A stretch of 64,000 bases of DNA from DASXTW01 sp046726275 (GTDB taxonomy: Bacteria; Actinomycetota; UBA4738), in contig JBKPAF010000011.1 in the NCBI GenBank assembly GCA_046726275.1, positions 1 to 64,000 of the forward strand, written 5' to 3'. The translations under genes and the position numbers were made by a program. This document shows positions 34,497 through 43,825 of the stretch, in pieces; positions within the stretch are counted from its first letter, which is position 1, and each line of letters starts with the position of its first letter. Under the pieces are notes generated by a model that ran no database searches, was not told the DNA's origin, and saw only the letters and a program-made list of their open reading frames with translations.

Positions 34497-37193
34497 TCAG
34501 GCGGTCATCCCGTGGCACTTCTTGTACTTCTTGCCCGACCCGCAGGGACACGGGGCGTTGCGAGGGATCTTCTCCCCGAGGGACTGGGCACTGCCGGCGG
34601 CCGGGCCGGCCGCCCCTTCGTCGCCGTGCGAGAGCTGGACCCGCTGCGGCCTGGGACGGGCCGGTTCGTCGTGGCGGACCAGCTCGACGCGGTAGATGTA
34701 CCGGACGAACTCCTCCTGGATCGCGTCCTTCATCTCCTCGAACATGTCGAAGGCCTCGCGCTGATACTCCACGAGGGGGTCCCGCTGGCCGTAGGCCCGC
34801 AGGCCGATACCCTCCTGGAGGTAGTCCATCTCATACAGGTGCTCGCGCCACTTGTTGTCGATGAGGGACAGCAAGACCATGCGCTCCAGCTCGCGAAGGA
34901 CCGGCTTGCCCGTGCTCTCGTCGCTCCCCAGCTCGCGTTCCTTCTGCTCATACGCCTCGTACGCGTCCTGCAGGACGATCTCCAGGACCTCGTCGGCCTC
35001 GTTCTTGTCCTCTAGATCGGCCTTGGTCAGCCGGGTCGGATACACCGAGGACAATGCGGTGACCAGGCCATCCAGATCCCATTCCTCGGGATACACGCCC
35101 TTCTGCACGAACTGCCCCACGGTCTGCTCGACCACCTGGGACACGTACTCGAGCGCCTCCTCCCTGAGGTCTCGTCCCTCGAGGATCTTCCGCCGCTCCC
35201 CGTAGATCACCTTGCGCTGGGTGTTCATGACCTCGTCGTACTTGAGCACGTTCTTGCGGATCTCGAAGTTCTGCTCCTCCACGTTCTTCTGCGCGGTCTC
35301 GATGGCCCGGGTGACCAGCTTGGCCTGGATTGGCTCGTCCTCCGGCCAGTTGAACCGGTCCATGATGCGGCCGATCCGGTCCGAGGCGAACAGACGCATC
35401 AGGTCGTCGCCCAGCGAGAGATAGAAGCGCGATTCCCCCGGGTCGCCCTGCCGGCCGGATCGGCCTCGTAGCTGGTTGTCGATGCGCCGCGACTCGTGCC
35501 GCTCGGTGCCCAGGACGTACAACCCGCCGAGCTCAACCACCTCGTCGTGCTCGGCGTCGGTCTGCTTCTTCAACTTCTCGTAGACGGGTCCGTACTCAGC
35601 CTCGTACTCCTGGCGTTCCTCAGGATCCATCTCGAAGAGGAGGTACCGATCGTTGTCGAACCCGCGGGCGGCCATCTCCTGGCGAGCCAAGTACTCGGGG
35701 TTGCCGCCGAGCAGGATGTCCACGCCCCGGCCGGCCATGTTGGTGGCCACCGTGACGAATCCCCTCCGTCCGGCCTGCGCCACGATCATCGCTTCCTTCT
35801 CGTGCTGCTTGGCGTTCAGCACGTGGTGCGGAACGCCCCGGCGGTTCAGATAGCCCGACAGCCGTTCCGACTTCTCGATGGAGACCGTGCCGACCAGGAC
35901 CGGCTGCCCGTTCTCGTTGCGCTCCACGATGTCTTCGGTCACTGCCCGCCACTTGGCGTCCTCGGTCTTGTACACCAGGTCCTGCTGGTCGGCCCGGATC
36001 ATGGGTCGGTTGGTGGGAACCTCACTCACGGAGAGCTTGTAGACCTCCTCGAACTCCCGGGCCTGCGTCCTGGCGGTCCCCGTCATGCCGGCGAGCTTCT
36101 CGTACATCCGGAAGTAGTTCTGGATGGTGATGGTCGCGAGCGTCTGGTTCTCCTCTTTGACCCGGACGCTCTCCTTGGCCTCGATGGCCTGGTGGAGGCC
36201 CTCGGAGTACCTCCTGCCCTCGAGCACCCGGCCCGTGAACTCGTCGACGATCTTCACCTCACCCTGGGTGACCAGGTAGTCCACGTCGCGCTTGTACAGC
36301 TCCTTGGCCCGGATCGCGTTGTACAGGTAGTGGACCAGCGGGGTGTTCACGTGGTCGTAGAGGTTCTCGATCCCGAGCTCCGTCTCCACCTTGTCCACCC
36401 CGGGCTCCAGGATGGACACGGTCCTCTTCTGTTCGTCGATCTCGTAGTCGACGTCGCGCCGGAGGCGGGGACTCATCCGGGCGAAGGTCTGGTACCACTT
36501 CGTCGAGTCGGCCACCATGCCGCTGATGATGAGCGGGGTCCTGGCCTCGTCGATGAGGATCGAGTCCACCTCGTCCACGATGGCAAAGTGGTGGCCCCTC
36601 TGGACCATGTCGTCGGTCTGCATGGCCATGTTGTCCCGCAGGTAGTCGAAACCGAACTCGTTGTTGGTGCCGTGGGTGATGTCGGCGGCGTAGGCTGGCC
36701 GGCGCTGCTCGGGGGACATCTGAGCCTGGATCAGCCCGACGGACAGTCCCAGGGCCCGGTAGATCGGCCCCATCCACTCCGAGTCTCGCTTGGCCAGGTA
36801 GTCGTTGACGGTGACCATATGGACGCCCTCGCCTCCGAGGGCGTTCAGATAGGCCGGCAGGGTCGAGACGAGGGTCTTGCCTTCGCCGGTCTTCATCTCG
36901 GCGATCCTCCCCTCGTGCAAGACGACTCCGCCCATGATCTGAACGTCAAAGTGGCGCTGGCCAATGGTTCGTTTGGCCGCCTCCCGAACCAGGGCGAACG
37001 CTTCTGGCATCAGATCGTCCAGCGTCTCGCCGTCGGCAAGGCGTTGCCTGAATTCCCCGGTCTTGGCCATGAGGTCGCTATCGGTGAGCTCCTCGATTTC
37101 CTCCTCGAAGGAATTGACCAGCCGGACGTATTCATCCAGGCGCTTGCGCCGGCGACCTTCACCGAGTTGTCCGAGCTTCTCCAGACCGACCAA
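34497..37193 (-). CDS. secA: Preprotein translocase ATPase SecA
   Basis: 898 residues. Walker [21 protein letters not shown]-like [31 protein letters not shown] in the second RecA domain, and a C-terminal zinc SEC-C motif [17 protein letters not shown] that binds SecB-type partners or ribosomes. It corresponds to SecA1; the SecA2 accessory form usually lacks the zinc tail. Perfect -10 TATAAT lies 41 bases upstream. Confidence 0.97.
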   Translation of the reverse strand: MVGLEKLGQLGEGRRRKRLDEYVRLVNSFEEEIEELTDSDLMAKTGEFRQRLADGETLDDLMPEAFALVREAAKRTIGQRHFDVQIMGGVVLHEGRIAEMKTGEGKTLVSTLPAYLNALGGEGVHMVTVNDYLAKRDSEWMGPIYRALGLSVGLIQAQMSPEQRRPAYAADITHGTNNEFGFDYLRDNMAMQTDDMVQRGHHFAIVDEVDSILIDEARTPLIISGMVADSTKWYQTFARMSPRLRRDVDYEIDEQKRTVSILEPGVDKVETELGIENLYDHVNTPLVHYLYNAIRAKELYKRDVDYLVTQGEVKIVDEFTGRVLEGRRYSEGLHQAIEAKESVRVKEENQTLATITIQNYFRMYEKLAGMTGTARTQAREFEEVYKLSVSEVPTNRPMIRADQQDLVYKTEDAKWRAVTEDIVERNENGQPVLVGTVSIEKSERLSGYLNRRGVPHHVLNAKQHEKEAMIVAQAGRRGFVTVATNMAGRGVDILLGGNPEYLARQEMAARGFDNDRYLLFEMDPEERQEYEAEYGPVYEKLKKQTDAEHDEVVELGGLYVLGTERHESRRIDNQLRGRSGRQGDPGESRFYLSLGDDLMRLFASDRIGRIMDRFNWPEDEPIQAKLVTRAIETAQKNVEEQNFEIRKNVLKYDEVMNTQRKVIYGERRKILEGRDLREEALEYVSQVVEQTVGQFVQKGVYPEEWDLDGLVTALSSVYPTRLTKADLEDKNEADEVLEIVLQDAYEAYEQKERELGSDESTGKPVLRELERMVLLSLIDNKWREHLYEMDYLQEGIGLRAYGQRDPLVEYQREAFDMFEEMKDAIQEEFVRYIYRVELVRHDEPARPRPQRVQLSHGDEGAAGPAAGSAQSLGEKIPRNAPCPCGSGKKYKKCHGMTA

Positions 37194-37221
37194 GGGAACT
37201 CCTCAGGGGCGATTCAGGGGG

Positions 37222-37248
37222 GCCGACTTCCGATTATAGGGTCGGCCT
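37222..37248 (-). promoter_or_regulatory. secA promoter -10 inside an inverted repeat
   Basis: TATAAT (37234-37239, minus strand) is flanked by GGCCGAC and GTCGGCC, a 7-bp inverted repeat with a 13-base spacer. The -35 is poor (GCGTTT). The repeat could be an operator or an early-transcript hairpin. Confidence 0.5.
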
Positions 37249-37301
37249 CCTCGGGAAACGCCTGAGCGCTCCCGAAGCTTCCCTGACGTGTCGGTAACGG
37301 T

Positions 37302-37994
37302 CTATTTGATCTCGAGAAGCTTCTCGCGGACCGCGTAGACCACGGCTTCCATCCTGGAGTGGAGATGCAGTTTCTCGAGGATGTTGCGGATGTGGTTCTT
37401 CACCGTGTTCTCCGAGATGAACAGCTGCTTGGCGATGTCCCGGTTGTTGAGGCCCTGGGCTACCAGCTTGAGGACCTCCATCTCCCTCTCCGTGAGACGG
37501 GGCGCGGGGAGCTGCTGGCGCTCGTCGGCCCGCTTGGAGATGGCGGCGAACTCGGCGAGGAGCTTGGCCGCCATCGAGGGCGAGATCCGGGACTGGCCCG
37601 ACCAGACGGACCTCACGGCGTCCGCCACCTCGTCGATGGAGATCTCCTTCAGCAGGTAGCCCGAGGCGCCGGCCTTGATGGCGTCGTACAGGTCGGCCTC
37701 CTCGTCGGAGATCGTGAGCATCAGGATCTTGACGTGCGGGAGGAGGTCCTTGATGTGCTGGGTCGCCTCGATCCCGGAGCGGTGAGGCATCCGGACGTCC
37801 ATGAGGATCACGTCGGGCATGGTCTCCTGGGCCTTCTGGACGGCCTCGTTGCCGTCCCCCGCTTCGCCCACGACCTCGATGTCCTTCTCCTGCTTGAGGA
37901 CCATCTGGAGGCCCCGTCGAAAGAGGGCGTGATCGTCGACGATGAGAACCTTCAGCCTGTCGAGGTCGTTCCTGGCTGCCGATTCCTTGGCCAC
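37302..37994 (-). CDS. NarL/FixJ-family response regulator (orphan)
   Basis: 230 residues. Receiver KVLIVDDHALFRRGLQMVL with phospho-Asp in DVILMDVRMPHRSG and Lys in SGYLLKEISIDE; C-terminal LuxR helix-turn-helix in LTEREMEVLKLVAQGLNN and NRDIAKQLFISENTVKNHI. No kinase gene lies beside it. It stands between hpf and secA on the same strand. Control target unknown; self-regulation or control of secA is only a guess. Confidence 0.92.
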   Translation of the reverse strand: MAKESAARNDLDRLKVLIVDDHALFRRGLQMVLKQEKDIEVVGEAGDGNEAVQKAQETMPDVILMDVRMPHRSGIEATQHIKDLLPHVKILMLTISDEEADLYDAIKAGASGYLLKEISIDEVADAVRSVWSGQSRISPSMAAKLLAEFAAISKRADERQQLPAPRLTEREMEVLKLVAQGLNNRDIAKQLFISENTVKNHIRNILEKLHLHSRMEAVVYAVREKLLEIK

Positions 37995-38067
37995 GAGCCC
38001 TCAGGTCCTAGTGGGGACGGGGTGATCCCTTTGGCGTGCCCCGTGAGAACTAGTCTGCTCGAGGATT

Positions 38068-38391
38068 CTAGCCCATCGGTCCAGCTTGCCTGCGATCACG
38101 GAGCTTTCCCCGGTACCGGGTGATCTGTCGCTCCAGCCGCTCGATCGCCTGGTCCAGCGCCGTGTCGACGTCCTTCCCCGTGCCCGCGGCCCGGAAGACG
38201 TGCCGGGCCGTGTCGCACGCGACCTCGACCCGGTGGCTCCCGTTGATCCGAGGGTTGTGCTCCAAGGTGAGCTCGACCTCCAGCCGTCGGACCCTCGGCT
38301 CGAGTCGCTCGATCTTCGCGGTCTTGTGCTCGGCGGTCTTGCGGATCTGATCGGTGATGCGGACCCCTCGGCCCTTGAGGACGAGATCCAC
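38068..38391 (-). CDS. hpf: Ribosome hibernation factor, short HPF/RaiA type
   Basis: 107 residues from GTG 38391 with GGGAGGG eight bases upstream. The beta-alpha-beta-beta-beta-alpha fold is indicated by MDLVLKGRGVRITDQIRKTAEHK, LEVELTLEHNPRI and VEVACDTARHVFRAAGTGKDVDTALDQAIERLERQI. It lacks the long C-terminal dimerisation domain of actinobacterial long HPF, so it may stabilise inactive 70S monomers or act like YfiA. Sits between comF and a response regulator. Confidence 0.88.
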   Translation of the reverse strand: MDLVLKGRGVRITDQIRKTAEHKTAKIERLEPRVRRLEVELTLEHNPRINGSHRVEVACDTARHVFRAAGTGKDVDTALDQAIERLERQITRYRGKLRDRRQAGPMG

Positions 38392-38614
38392 TCGTCATCC
38401 CTCCCGCGGTCCTAACGAGGGAAACGGCTCCCACCCGGCTGACCTGGTCTTTGGCCCCACACTCGCCTGCGGAGGGGTTCGCCGCCGAAGAGGCGGTTTA
38501 GCGCCTTCTCCCGAGCGGCGGTGCCGCGCGGGGCAGGACTTACATCTAAGCCGCACCATGCTCAGCGACCAACGGTCGCCTTACGTGGGTCGTTTCGCCT
38601 GCGACTAGCATCGA
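38392..38614 (-). other. Structured non-coding gap before hpf
   Basis: 223 bases with several inverted repeats: GCGACC-AAC-GGTCGC (38564-38578) and a CCGCC...GGCGG stem near 38481-38495. An ATG-started frame of about 53 codons exists on the minus strand but has no ribosome site or recognisable composition. It could be a regulatory leader of hpf; it matches no riboswitch I know. Confidence 0.3.
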
Positions 38615-39388
38615 CTACCGGGAGTATCTCCCCCGGGCAACCACAGACCCGGGCGGGAACCTCGCCGGATTATAACAACGGGCCGGAACGCCCCCTCCGA
38701 GGGACCTCGCCGCGGTGAGGACACCGACATCTGCGGCCCCCGCTGTCCGCAAGACCGCGGCGCACTCCGCGGCGGTGGCGCCACTGGTCAGCACGTCATC
38801 GACCAGGACCACCAGGTCCGACGAGACCGGGCCTACCGAGGCGAACGCTCCCCGCAGGGCGCGGCGCCGCTCCGTCCCCGGTCGGCGAGCTTGCGGGTCC
38901 GTGTCCACTGCCCGGCGAAGCAAGGGCGCGACGGGCCACCCGGCCAGCCTACCGACCGCTCGGGTCAGGACCTCTGCCTGGTCATACCCGCGCTCCCGCC
39001 GGCGCCGAGGCCCAAGTGGCACCCAGGTCAGGACGAACGGATCGCCCTTACGGATCGCCGCGGCGACGGGCGGGGCCCTCGCCAGCGCTTCCACCATCGC
39101 CGGGGCGAACGCATGAGCGGTGTGGGACAGGCCCGAGAACTTGAGCCGCATGAGGGCGGCCCGGACCGGCCCGTCGTAGAGGAACGCGGAGCGAGACCAA
39201 CCCAGGACCGGTGGCGGGCAGTCGGAGCACGTCCCTACCCACCAGTCGAACGGCCGTCCGCATCGCCGGCAGCCCGGAGGGGCCAGGCAGGCGACGTGCT
39301 CGCCGCATCGCCGGCAGAACGGCCACGGTCGACCGCGGCAGCCGACGCACGATCGCGGGAACAGGACGTCGAGCACGCTGCTGAGCAT
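38615..39388 (-). CDS. comF: ComF-family phosphoribosyltransferase-like protein
   Basis: 257 residues. N-terminal zinc cysteines CVGCRGRPWPFCRRCGEHVACLAPPGCRRCG and a PRPP-type loop VVLVDDVLTSGATAAECAAVL. Known in competence (ComF/GntX), where it supports DNA uptake; no other competence gene is in the window. Adjacent to hpf as in mycobacteria (Rv3241c-Rv3242c by memory). Confidence 0.88.
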   Translation of the reverse strand: MLSSVLDVLFPRSCVGCRGRPWPFCRRCGEHVACLAPPGCRRCGRPFDWWVGTCSDCPPPVLGWSRSAFLYDGPVRAALMRLKFSGLSHTAHAFAPAMVEALARAPPVAAAIRKGDPFVLTWVPLGPRRRRERGYDQAEVLTRAVGRLAGWPVAPLLRRAVDTDPQARRPGTERRRALRGAFASVGPVSSDLVVLVDDVLTSGATAAECAAVLRTAGAADVGVLTAARSLGGGVPARCYNPARFPPGSVVARGRYSR

Positions 39389-39424
39389 GCGCGGAGGGTA
39401 TCGAGGCCCACCGACACCTCTCGT

Positions 39425-40150
39425 TCAGGGGATCTGAAGGGCGAGGTGCCCTCCGGTCTCGCCGGAGGGCACCCGCATCGAAACGTGGAGCGAGCGGGTC
39501 GAGCGCATCACCGGATAGGTCAGCGTGCGACGTTCCCCGGCAGCACGCGGCTCCGCGAGCCGGGATGGCGTCTGATCCGGCAGCTCCTCCAGATCGGTCC
39601 CGTCAGCGGTGAGCACGGCCCGCGCCTCGATCTCCGGCTGCCCATCAATCGAGGCACCCTCGCCACCCCTTGGGGGGAGCCACAGCACGGCGGCGGCATC
39701 CCACCCCAGCTCGACCCGCGCCACGTGGAAGGACTGATCGCCCGCCCGCACCGCCTTTGCGACGTGAATGGTTCCCCTCCGAACGTCGCTGCGAGGCCAG
39801 GGGATGGTGAACGGGCGACCCGAGTATCCGAACGACCGCCCGCCGTCGACGCGAAGCGACGACTCGACTACGTACCAGGAGGGCTCCATGTCCGCGACCG
39901 GAACCTCGAACGGAACGAACAGGTCGCGGTTGGGAGCCACGTCGAGCTGCCGATCTTCGAGGGTGACGGGCTTGGCCGGACCGGTCGGGATCCGGGCGAC
40001 CCGGGCCCAGTCGAAGGTCACCGCGTGGGGATCGCCGTCGCCTCCTCTCAGGACGAAGGCCCCCTTGATCGAGACGGGGAACCGCTCGAACCGGGTCTTC
40101 ACCACCACCGGGAGCGCCAGACCGTCGGCTGGATCTCCGCCGCCCCTCAC
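39425..40150 (-). CDS. Unknown protein coupled to mtnA
   Basis: 241 residues from GTG 40150, overlapping the mtnA stop (GTGA), so it is co-translated with the salvage genes. No signal peptide or membrane span. The sequence looks like two beta-sandwich-like halves: FVLRGGDGDPHAVTFDWARV, LDVAPNRDLFVPFEVPVADM, then WYVVESSLRVDGGRSFGYSG and RTLTYPVMRSTRSLHVSMRV. I do not recognise a family. Its position suggests a role linked to the mtnA pathway or a chaperone-like helper, which cannot be tested by sequence alone. Confidence 0.65.
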   Translation of the reverse strand: MRGGGDPADGLALPVVVKTRFERFPVSIKGAFVLRGGDGDPHAVTFDWARVARIPTGPAKPVTLEDRQLDVAPNRDLFVPFEVPVADMEPSWYVVESSLRVDGGRSFGYSGRPFTIPWPRSDVRRGTIHVAKAVRAGDQSFHVARVELGWDAAAVLWLPPRGGEGASIDGQPEIEARAVLTADGTDLEELPDQTPSRLAEPRAAGERRTLTYPVMRSTRSLHVSMRVPSGETGGHLALQIP

Positions 40151-41268
40151 GCAGGCACCTCCGAGGCGAGCCCGGCACGCTGCCCGGTGCCGCCGCCCCG
40201 GCGGGCCAGGCGTCTCAACGAAGACGGGAACGGAGGCCGGACCACTCCCCGGTCCGTGACGATCGCGGTGACCAGCCGGGCCGGGGTGACGTCGAATGCT
40301 GGGTTGAGCGCCGCGGTCCCCTCGGGGGCAAAGGGAACGCCGAGCGGCTCGGTAACTTCGCGCGGGTCGCGCTCCTCGATGACCACCGCCTCGCCCGCGG
40401 GCGTTTCCAGGTCCACCGTGGAGAAGGGGGCCGCCACGTAAAACGGAAGCCGGTGGTACGAAGCAAGCACGGCCAGTTGGTATGTCCCCACCTTGTTGGC
40501 CACGTCCCCGTTCTCGGCGATCCGGTCGGCCCCGACTACGATCGCATCGACGAGCCCGTTCGCCATGAGGGAGCCAGCCGCCGTGTCCGGCACCAGCGTC
40601 ATGGGCACGTCGAGACGTTGAAGCTCCCACGCCGTGAGCCGGGCACCCTGCAGCACCGGCCTGGTCTCACCCACCCATACGTGGATGCTCTTTCCCGCCC
40701 TGTGGGCGGCCGCGATCACGCCCTGGGCCGTCCCCCAGCCTCCGGTGGCAAGGGCGCCGGTGTTGCAGTGGGTGAGGAGATTGGCCTTGTCGGGGATGAG
40801 GGCGCCCCCAAGCCGGCCGATCTCCGCACACGAGGCCTCGTCCTCCAGAGCGATCCGTGTCGCCTCGTCCATAACCACTTGCCGCAGCCTGTCCGCGGCC
40901 GTGGGGCCCGTGGCTCGTTCCGACCGCATCGCCCGTTCGGCCGCGCCCACAACGCGCTGCACAGCCCACGAGATGTTCGCCGCGGTGGGCCTGCTCGCTT
41001 CCAGGAGCCTCCCCGCTCGGGCCACGTCCCGGAGAATCCCCCGGGGGCCCCGCGCGCTCGAGCGGCGAGCGGCTAGCGCCATCCCATACCCTGCGGCGAT
41101 CCCGAGGAGCGGAGCGCCGCGGACGGCCAGCGTCCTGATCGCTTCGACCACGTCCTCGGGCCGTCGCGCCAGGATGTACCGCTCGGCCCGGGGAAGCCTC
41201 CGCTGATCCAGGATCCTGATGATCCCGTTTTCCCACGCGACCGCTTTCACTGGGGCCGCGGCGTTCAC
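40147..41268 (-). CDS. mtnA: Methylthioribose-1-phosphate isomerase
   Basis: Converts 5-methylthioribose-1-phosphate to methylthioribulose-1-phosphate. 373 residues from GTG 41268, which overlaps the aldolase stop and has AGGAAG upstream. Motifs: TLAVRGAPLLGIAAGYGMALA, LLTHCNTGALATGGWGTAQG with the catalytic Cys, WVGETRPVLQGARLTAWEL, VDAIVVGADRIAENGDVANKVGT with the catalytic Asp. The eIF2B-like look-alikes lack this Cys/Asp pair. Next in the coupled run is an unknown 241-residue protein. Confidence 0.95.
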   Translation of the reverse strand: MNAAAPVKAVAWENGIIRILDQRRLPRAERYILARRPEDVVEAIRTLAVRGAPLLGIAAGYGMALAARRSSARGPRGILRDVARAGRLLEASRPTAANISWAVQRVVGAAERAMRSERATGPTAADRLRQVVMDEATRIALEDEASCAEIGRLGGALIPDKANLLTHCNTGALATGGWGTAQGVIAAAHRAGKSIHVWVGETRPVLQGARLTAWELQRLDVPMTLVPDTAAGSLMANGLVDAIVVGADRIAENGDVANKVGTYQLAVLASYHRLPFYVAAPFSTVDLETPAGEAVVIEERDPREVTEPLGVPFAPEGTAALNPAFDVTPARLVTAIVTDRGVVRPPFPSSLRRLARRGGGTGQRAGLASEVPA

Positions 41269-41645
41269 CTCGCTTCCTCGCGAGCTCGGCGAACCGTGAG
41301 CTCGACCGCACGCTCCAACGAAGAGGCGAACACGTAGACGCCGTGCTCCCCCGAGGCCACTTCTCCTTCCGGGACCGTTCCGGGAGGATGGGCGTGCACC
41401 ACGGCGCCCGGTCCCCGCTCCCGGTACAGGCGACGGTGCACGGCCACATCGGTGGAGGCCCCGTCGAGGGGAGCCTCCAGCGGGCCGCTCACCAAGCTGC
41501 CGGCCTCGATCGCGTCCAGCGCCGCCCCCGCGCGGGTGATCACCACGGTCGTCCCGTCGAACGTCGAGAGGTTCCCCTCGGTGCCCCTGACCAGGCCAAG
41601 CGAGAACAGCGTCCTCCCGGCCGAGCGAAAGGGCTCCCGCGTCAC
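41265..41645 (-). CDS. Compact class II aldolase/adducin-like protein
   Basis: 126 residues from GTG 41645 (overlapping ahcY stop) or 131 from ATG 41660. Class II aldolase features: [28 protein letters not shown], then [25 protein letters not shown]. The zinc His pair HAH and the third His (EHG) are present, but about 55 residues that normally separate them are missing, so the protein is two thirds of family length. It lies between ahcY and mtnA with overlapping ends. A role in cleaving the mtnA product is inferred by place only. Confidence 0.8.
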   Translation of the reverse strand: MTREPFRSAGRTLFSLGLVRGTEGNLSTFDGTTVVITRAGAALDAIEAGSLVSGPLEAPLDGASTDVAVHRRLYRERGPGAVVHAHPPGTVPEGEVASGEHGVYVFASSLERAVELTVRRAREEAR

Positions 41646-42895
41646 GTCCCCAGCTGCCATTCCTCGCTGTAGGCCTTCTGCTCCTCGGTGAGCTGGTCCA
41701 GGTCGACGCCCATGGCCGCCAGCTTGAGCCTGGCCACCCCGGCATCGATGTCCTTCGGCACGTCGTAGACCTTCGCGTCGAGGCCTTTGGCCTCCTGGAC
41801 GATCCACTCGACCGACAGCGCCTGGTTCGCGAAGGACATGTCCATCACGGCCGCTGGGTGGCCTTCGGCGGCCGCCAGGTTGATGAGGCGGCCCTCCCCC
41901 AGGAGGTTGATCCGCCGGCCGTCCGCCATCCGGTACTCGTCGACGTACTCCCGGATTCGTCGGACCTGCTCAGCCTTTCCCGCCAGAGCGCCTTTGTCGA
42001 TCTCGACATCGAAGTGGCCCGAGTTGGCCAGGATGGCTCCATCCTTCATCACCTCGAAGTGCTCGCTCCGGAGGATGCTCGTGTTCCCCGTCACTGTGAC
42101 GAACACGTCGCCGATCCGGGCCGCGTCGCGAAGAGGTATGACTTCGAACCCCTCCATGAGCGCTTCCAGGGCTCGCAGTGGGTCGACCTCGGTGACGATC
42201 ACCCTGGCGCCCAGTCCCCGCGCGCGAGAGGCGACGCCCTGACCGCACATGCCGTACCCGCACACCACCACCGCCCGACCCGCCAGGAGCCGGTTCGTCG
42301 CCCTGATTATCCCATCGATCGTCGATTGACCAGTTCCGAACCGGTTGTCGAACATGTGCTTGGTGTTCGCATCGTTCACCGCGATGATCGGATAGGCCAG
42401 CACTCCATCGTTCGCCATGGCCCTGAGCCGGATGACGCCCGTGGTGGTCTCCTCCGTTCCGCCAAGCAGCTCCTTCAGCTGGTCCGGGCGCTCCTTGTGC
42501 AGGGTGGTCACCAGGTCGCACCCATCGTCCATGGTGATGTGGGGATGGAAGTCCAGGACTTCGTTGATGTGCCGGTAGTAGGTCTCGTTGTCCTCGCCCT
42601 TGATCGCGTAGACCCGGATGTCGTCCTCGCACAGCGCCGCGGCCGCGTCGTCCTGCGTCGACAGAGGATTCGAGGCGCAGAGCGCCACCTCCCCTCCGCC
42701 GGCCACCAGGGTCCGGATGAGGTTCGCGGTCTCGGTGGTGACGTGCAGGCAGGCGCCGATCCGGATCCCCGCGAGGGGTTTCTCCTTCTCGAAACGCCCC
42801 CGCACCTGCGCAAGGACGCCCATCTCCTGGTTCGCCCATTCGATCCGGGTCCGGCCCTTCTCGGCCAGGGCCACGTCCTTCACGTCACAGTCCAT
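41642..42895 (-). CDS. ahcY: Adenosylhomocysteinase
   Basis: Hydrolyses S-adenosylhomocysteine to adenosine and homocysteine; NAD-dependent, 417 residues. Motifs: [33 protein letters not shown], the NAD loop [23 protein letters not shown], and the C-terminal [25 protein letters not shown] 42895 gives the usual opening [14 protein letters not shown] and has GGGAGGAG upstream; ATG 42922/42919 overlap the PNP stop. It feeds the same sulfur cycle as mtnA. Confidence 0.95.
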   Translation of the reverse strand: MDCDVKDVALAEKGRTRIEWANQEMGVLAQVRGRFEKEKPLAGIRIGACLHVTTETANLIRTLVAGGGEVALCASNPLSTQDDAAAALCEDDIRVYAIKGEDNETYYRHINEVLDFHPHITMDDGCDLVTTLHKERPDQLKELLGGTEETTTGVIRLRAMANDGVLAYPIIAVNDANTKHMFDNRFGTGQSTIDGIIRATNRLLAGRAVVVCGYGMCGQGVASRARGLGARVIVTEVDPLRALEALMEGFEVIPLRDAARIGDVFVTVTGNTSILRSEHFEVMKDGAILANSGHFDVEIDKGALAGKAEQVRRIREYVDEYRMADGRRINLLGEGRLINLAAAEGHPAAVMDMSFANQALSVEWIVQEAKGLDAKVYDVPKDIDAGVARLKLAAMGVDLDQLTEEQKAYSEEWQLGT

Positions 42896-42918
42896 GACTC
42901 CTCCCGTCGGTCCGCCCA

Positions 42919-43791
42919 TCATGATCCTTCGTCGACCCGCCCGCCCAGCTGGGGGACGATCCGCCCCATCAATGCTCGCAGGCGCAGCGTCGCTTCCCTC
43001 GCCGCCGCCAGGACGTGGTCGTGGGTGTCGTCGGCCCCGGCCGCGTTGGTGATGCATGAGATCGCCAACACGCGGAGGCCGAGCGCCGCCGCGGCGACGG
43101 CCTCTGGAACCGTCGACATCCCAACGGCCTGCGCCCCCGCGCCGGCCAGGAACCTGGTCTCGGCGGGCGTCTCGTACGAGGGACCAGGGAGCGCCGCGTA
43201 GACGCCCCTGGCCATATCGATCCCCTCGTCTCTCGCGGCTCGTTCGGCCATCGCCAGGAGCTCGCGGTCGTACGTGGCCGCCAGGCTGACGAAGGCCGAC
43301 TGGCCGCCCGGGTAGCGCCAGCCGAACAGAGGATTGGCACCGAGGAAATTCAGGTGATCCTCGATCAGCATGAGCGCACCCCGCTTCAACTCCGGTGCCA
43401 GGCCGCCTGCAGCGTTGGTCAGCACCAGGGTGTTCGCGCCAAGCTCTGCGGCGAGGCGAGGGATCAGCGTGGTCGCATCCATCCCATGGCCCTCGTAGAG
43501 ATGCACCCTTCCGAGGAACACGGCAGCCGGAACGCCGTACAGGTGACCCATGACCAGCCGGCTGGCGTGCCCGGTCACCGACGACGGCGGGAACCCCGGC
43601 AGCGCGTGATAGGAGAACTCTCGATCGGGTACCACGTCGTCTGCCACCGCGTCGCCCAGGCCCGAACCCAGGACGATCGCCATGGTGGGCGAGATGGAGG
43701 AACGCTCCCGGACCAGGGCGGCTCCCTCTTCCGCGAACGTGTCCCGCGGCCCGGGATGTCCGGCCGACCTCGTGCCTGGCGGCGCGTTCAC
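42919..43791 (-). CDS. punA: Purine nucleoside phosphorylase (PNP/MTAP family)
   Basis: 290 residues from GTG 43791. Motifs: [38 protein letters not shown] (Glu for base), MSTVPEAV, and CITNAAG with Asn, which points to 6-oxopurine substrates rather than methylthioadenosine (which prefers Asp). Cleaves inosine/guanosine phosphorolytically. Upstream in the same run as ahcY; it could dispose of adenosine-derived inosine. MTA use cannot be excluded by this alone. Confidence 0.88.
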   Translation of the reverse strand: MNAPPGTRSAGHPGPRDTFAEEGAALVRERSSISPTMAIVLGSGLGDAVADDVVPDREFSYHALPGFPPSSVTGHASRLVMGHLYGVPAAVFLGRVHLYEGHGMDATTLIPRLAAELGANTLVLTNAAGGLAPELKRGALMLIEDHLNFLGANPLFGWRYPGGQSAFVSLAATYDRELLAMAERAARDEGIDMARGVYAALPGPSYETPAETRFLAGAGAQAVGMSTVPEAVAAAALGLRVLAISCITNAAGADDTHDHVLAAAREATLRLRALMGRIVPQLGGRVDEGS

Positions 43792-43825
43792 GGTTGGTCC
43801 TGGTGGATCGCTTCGATCGGGTTGT

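Noticed and set aside
38392..38556. Possible 53-codon ORF before hpf
   Set aside because: No ribosome site and composition like shadow frames.
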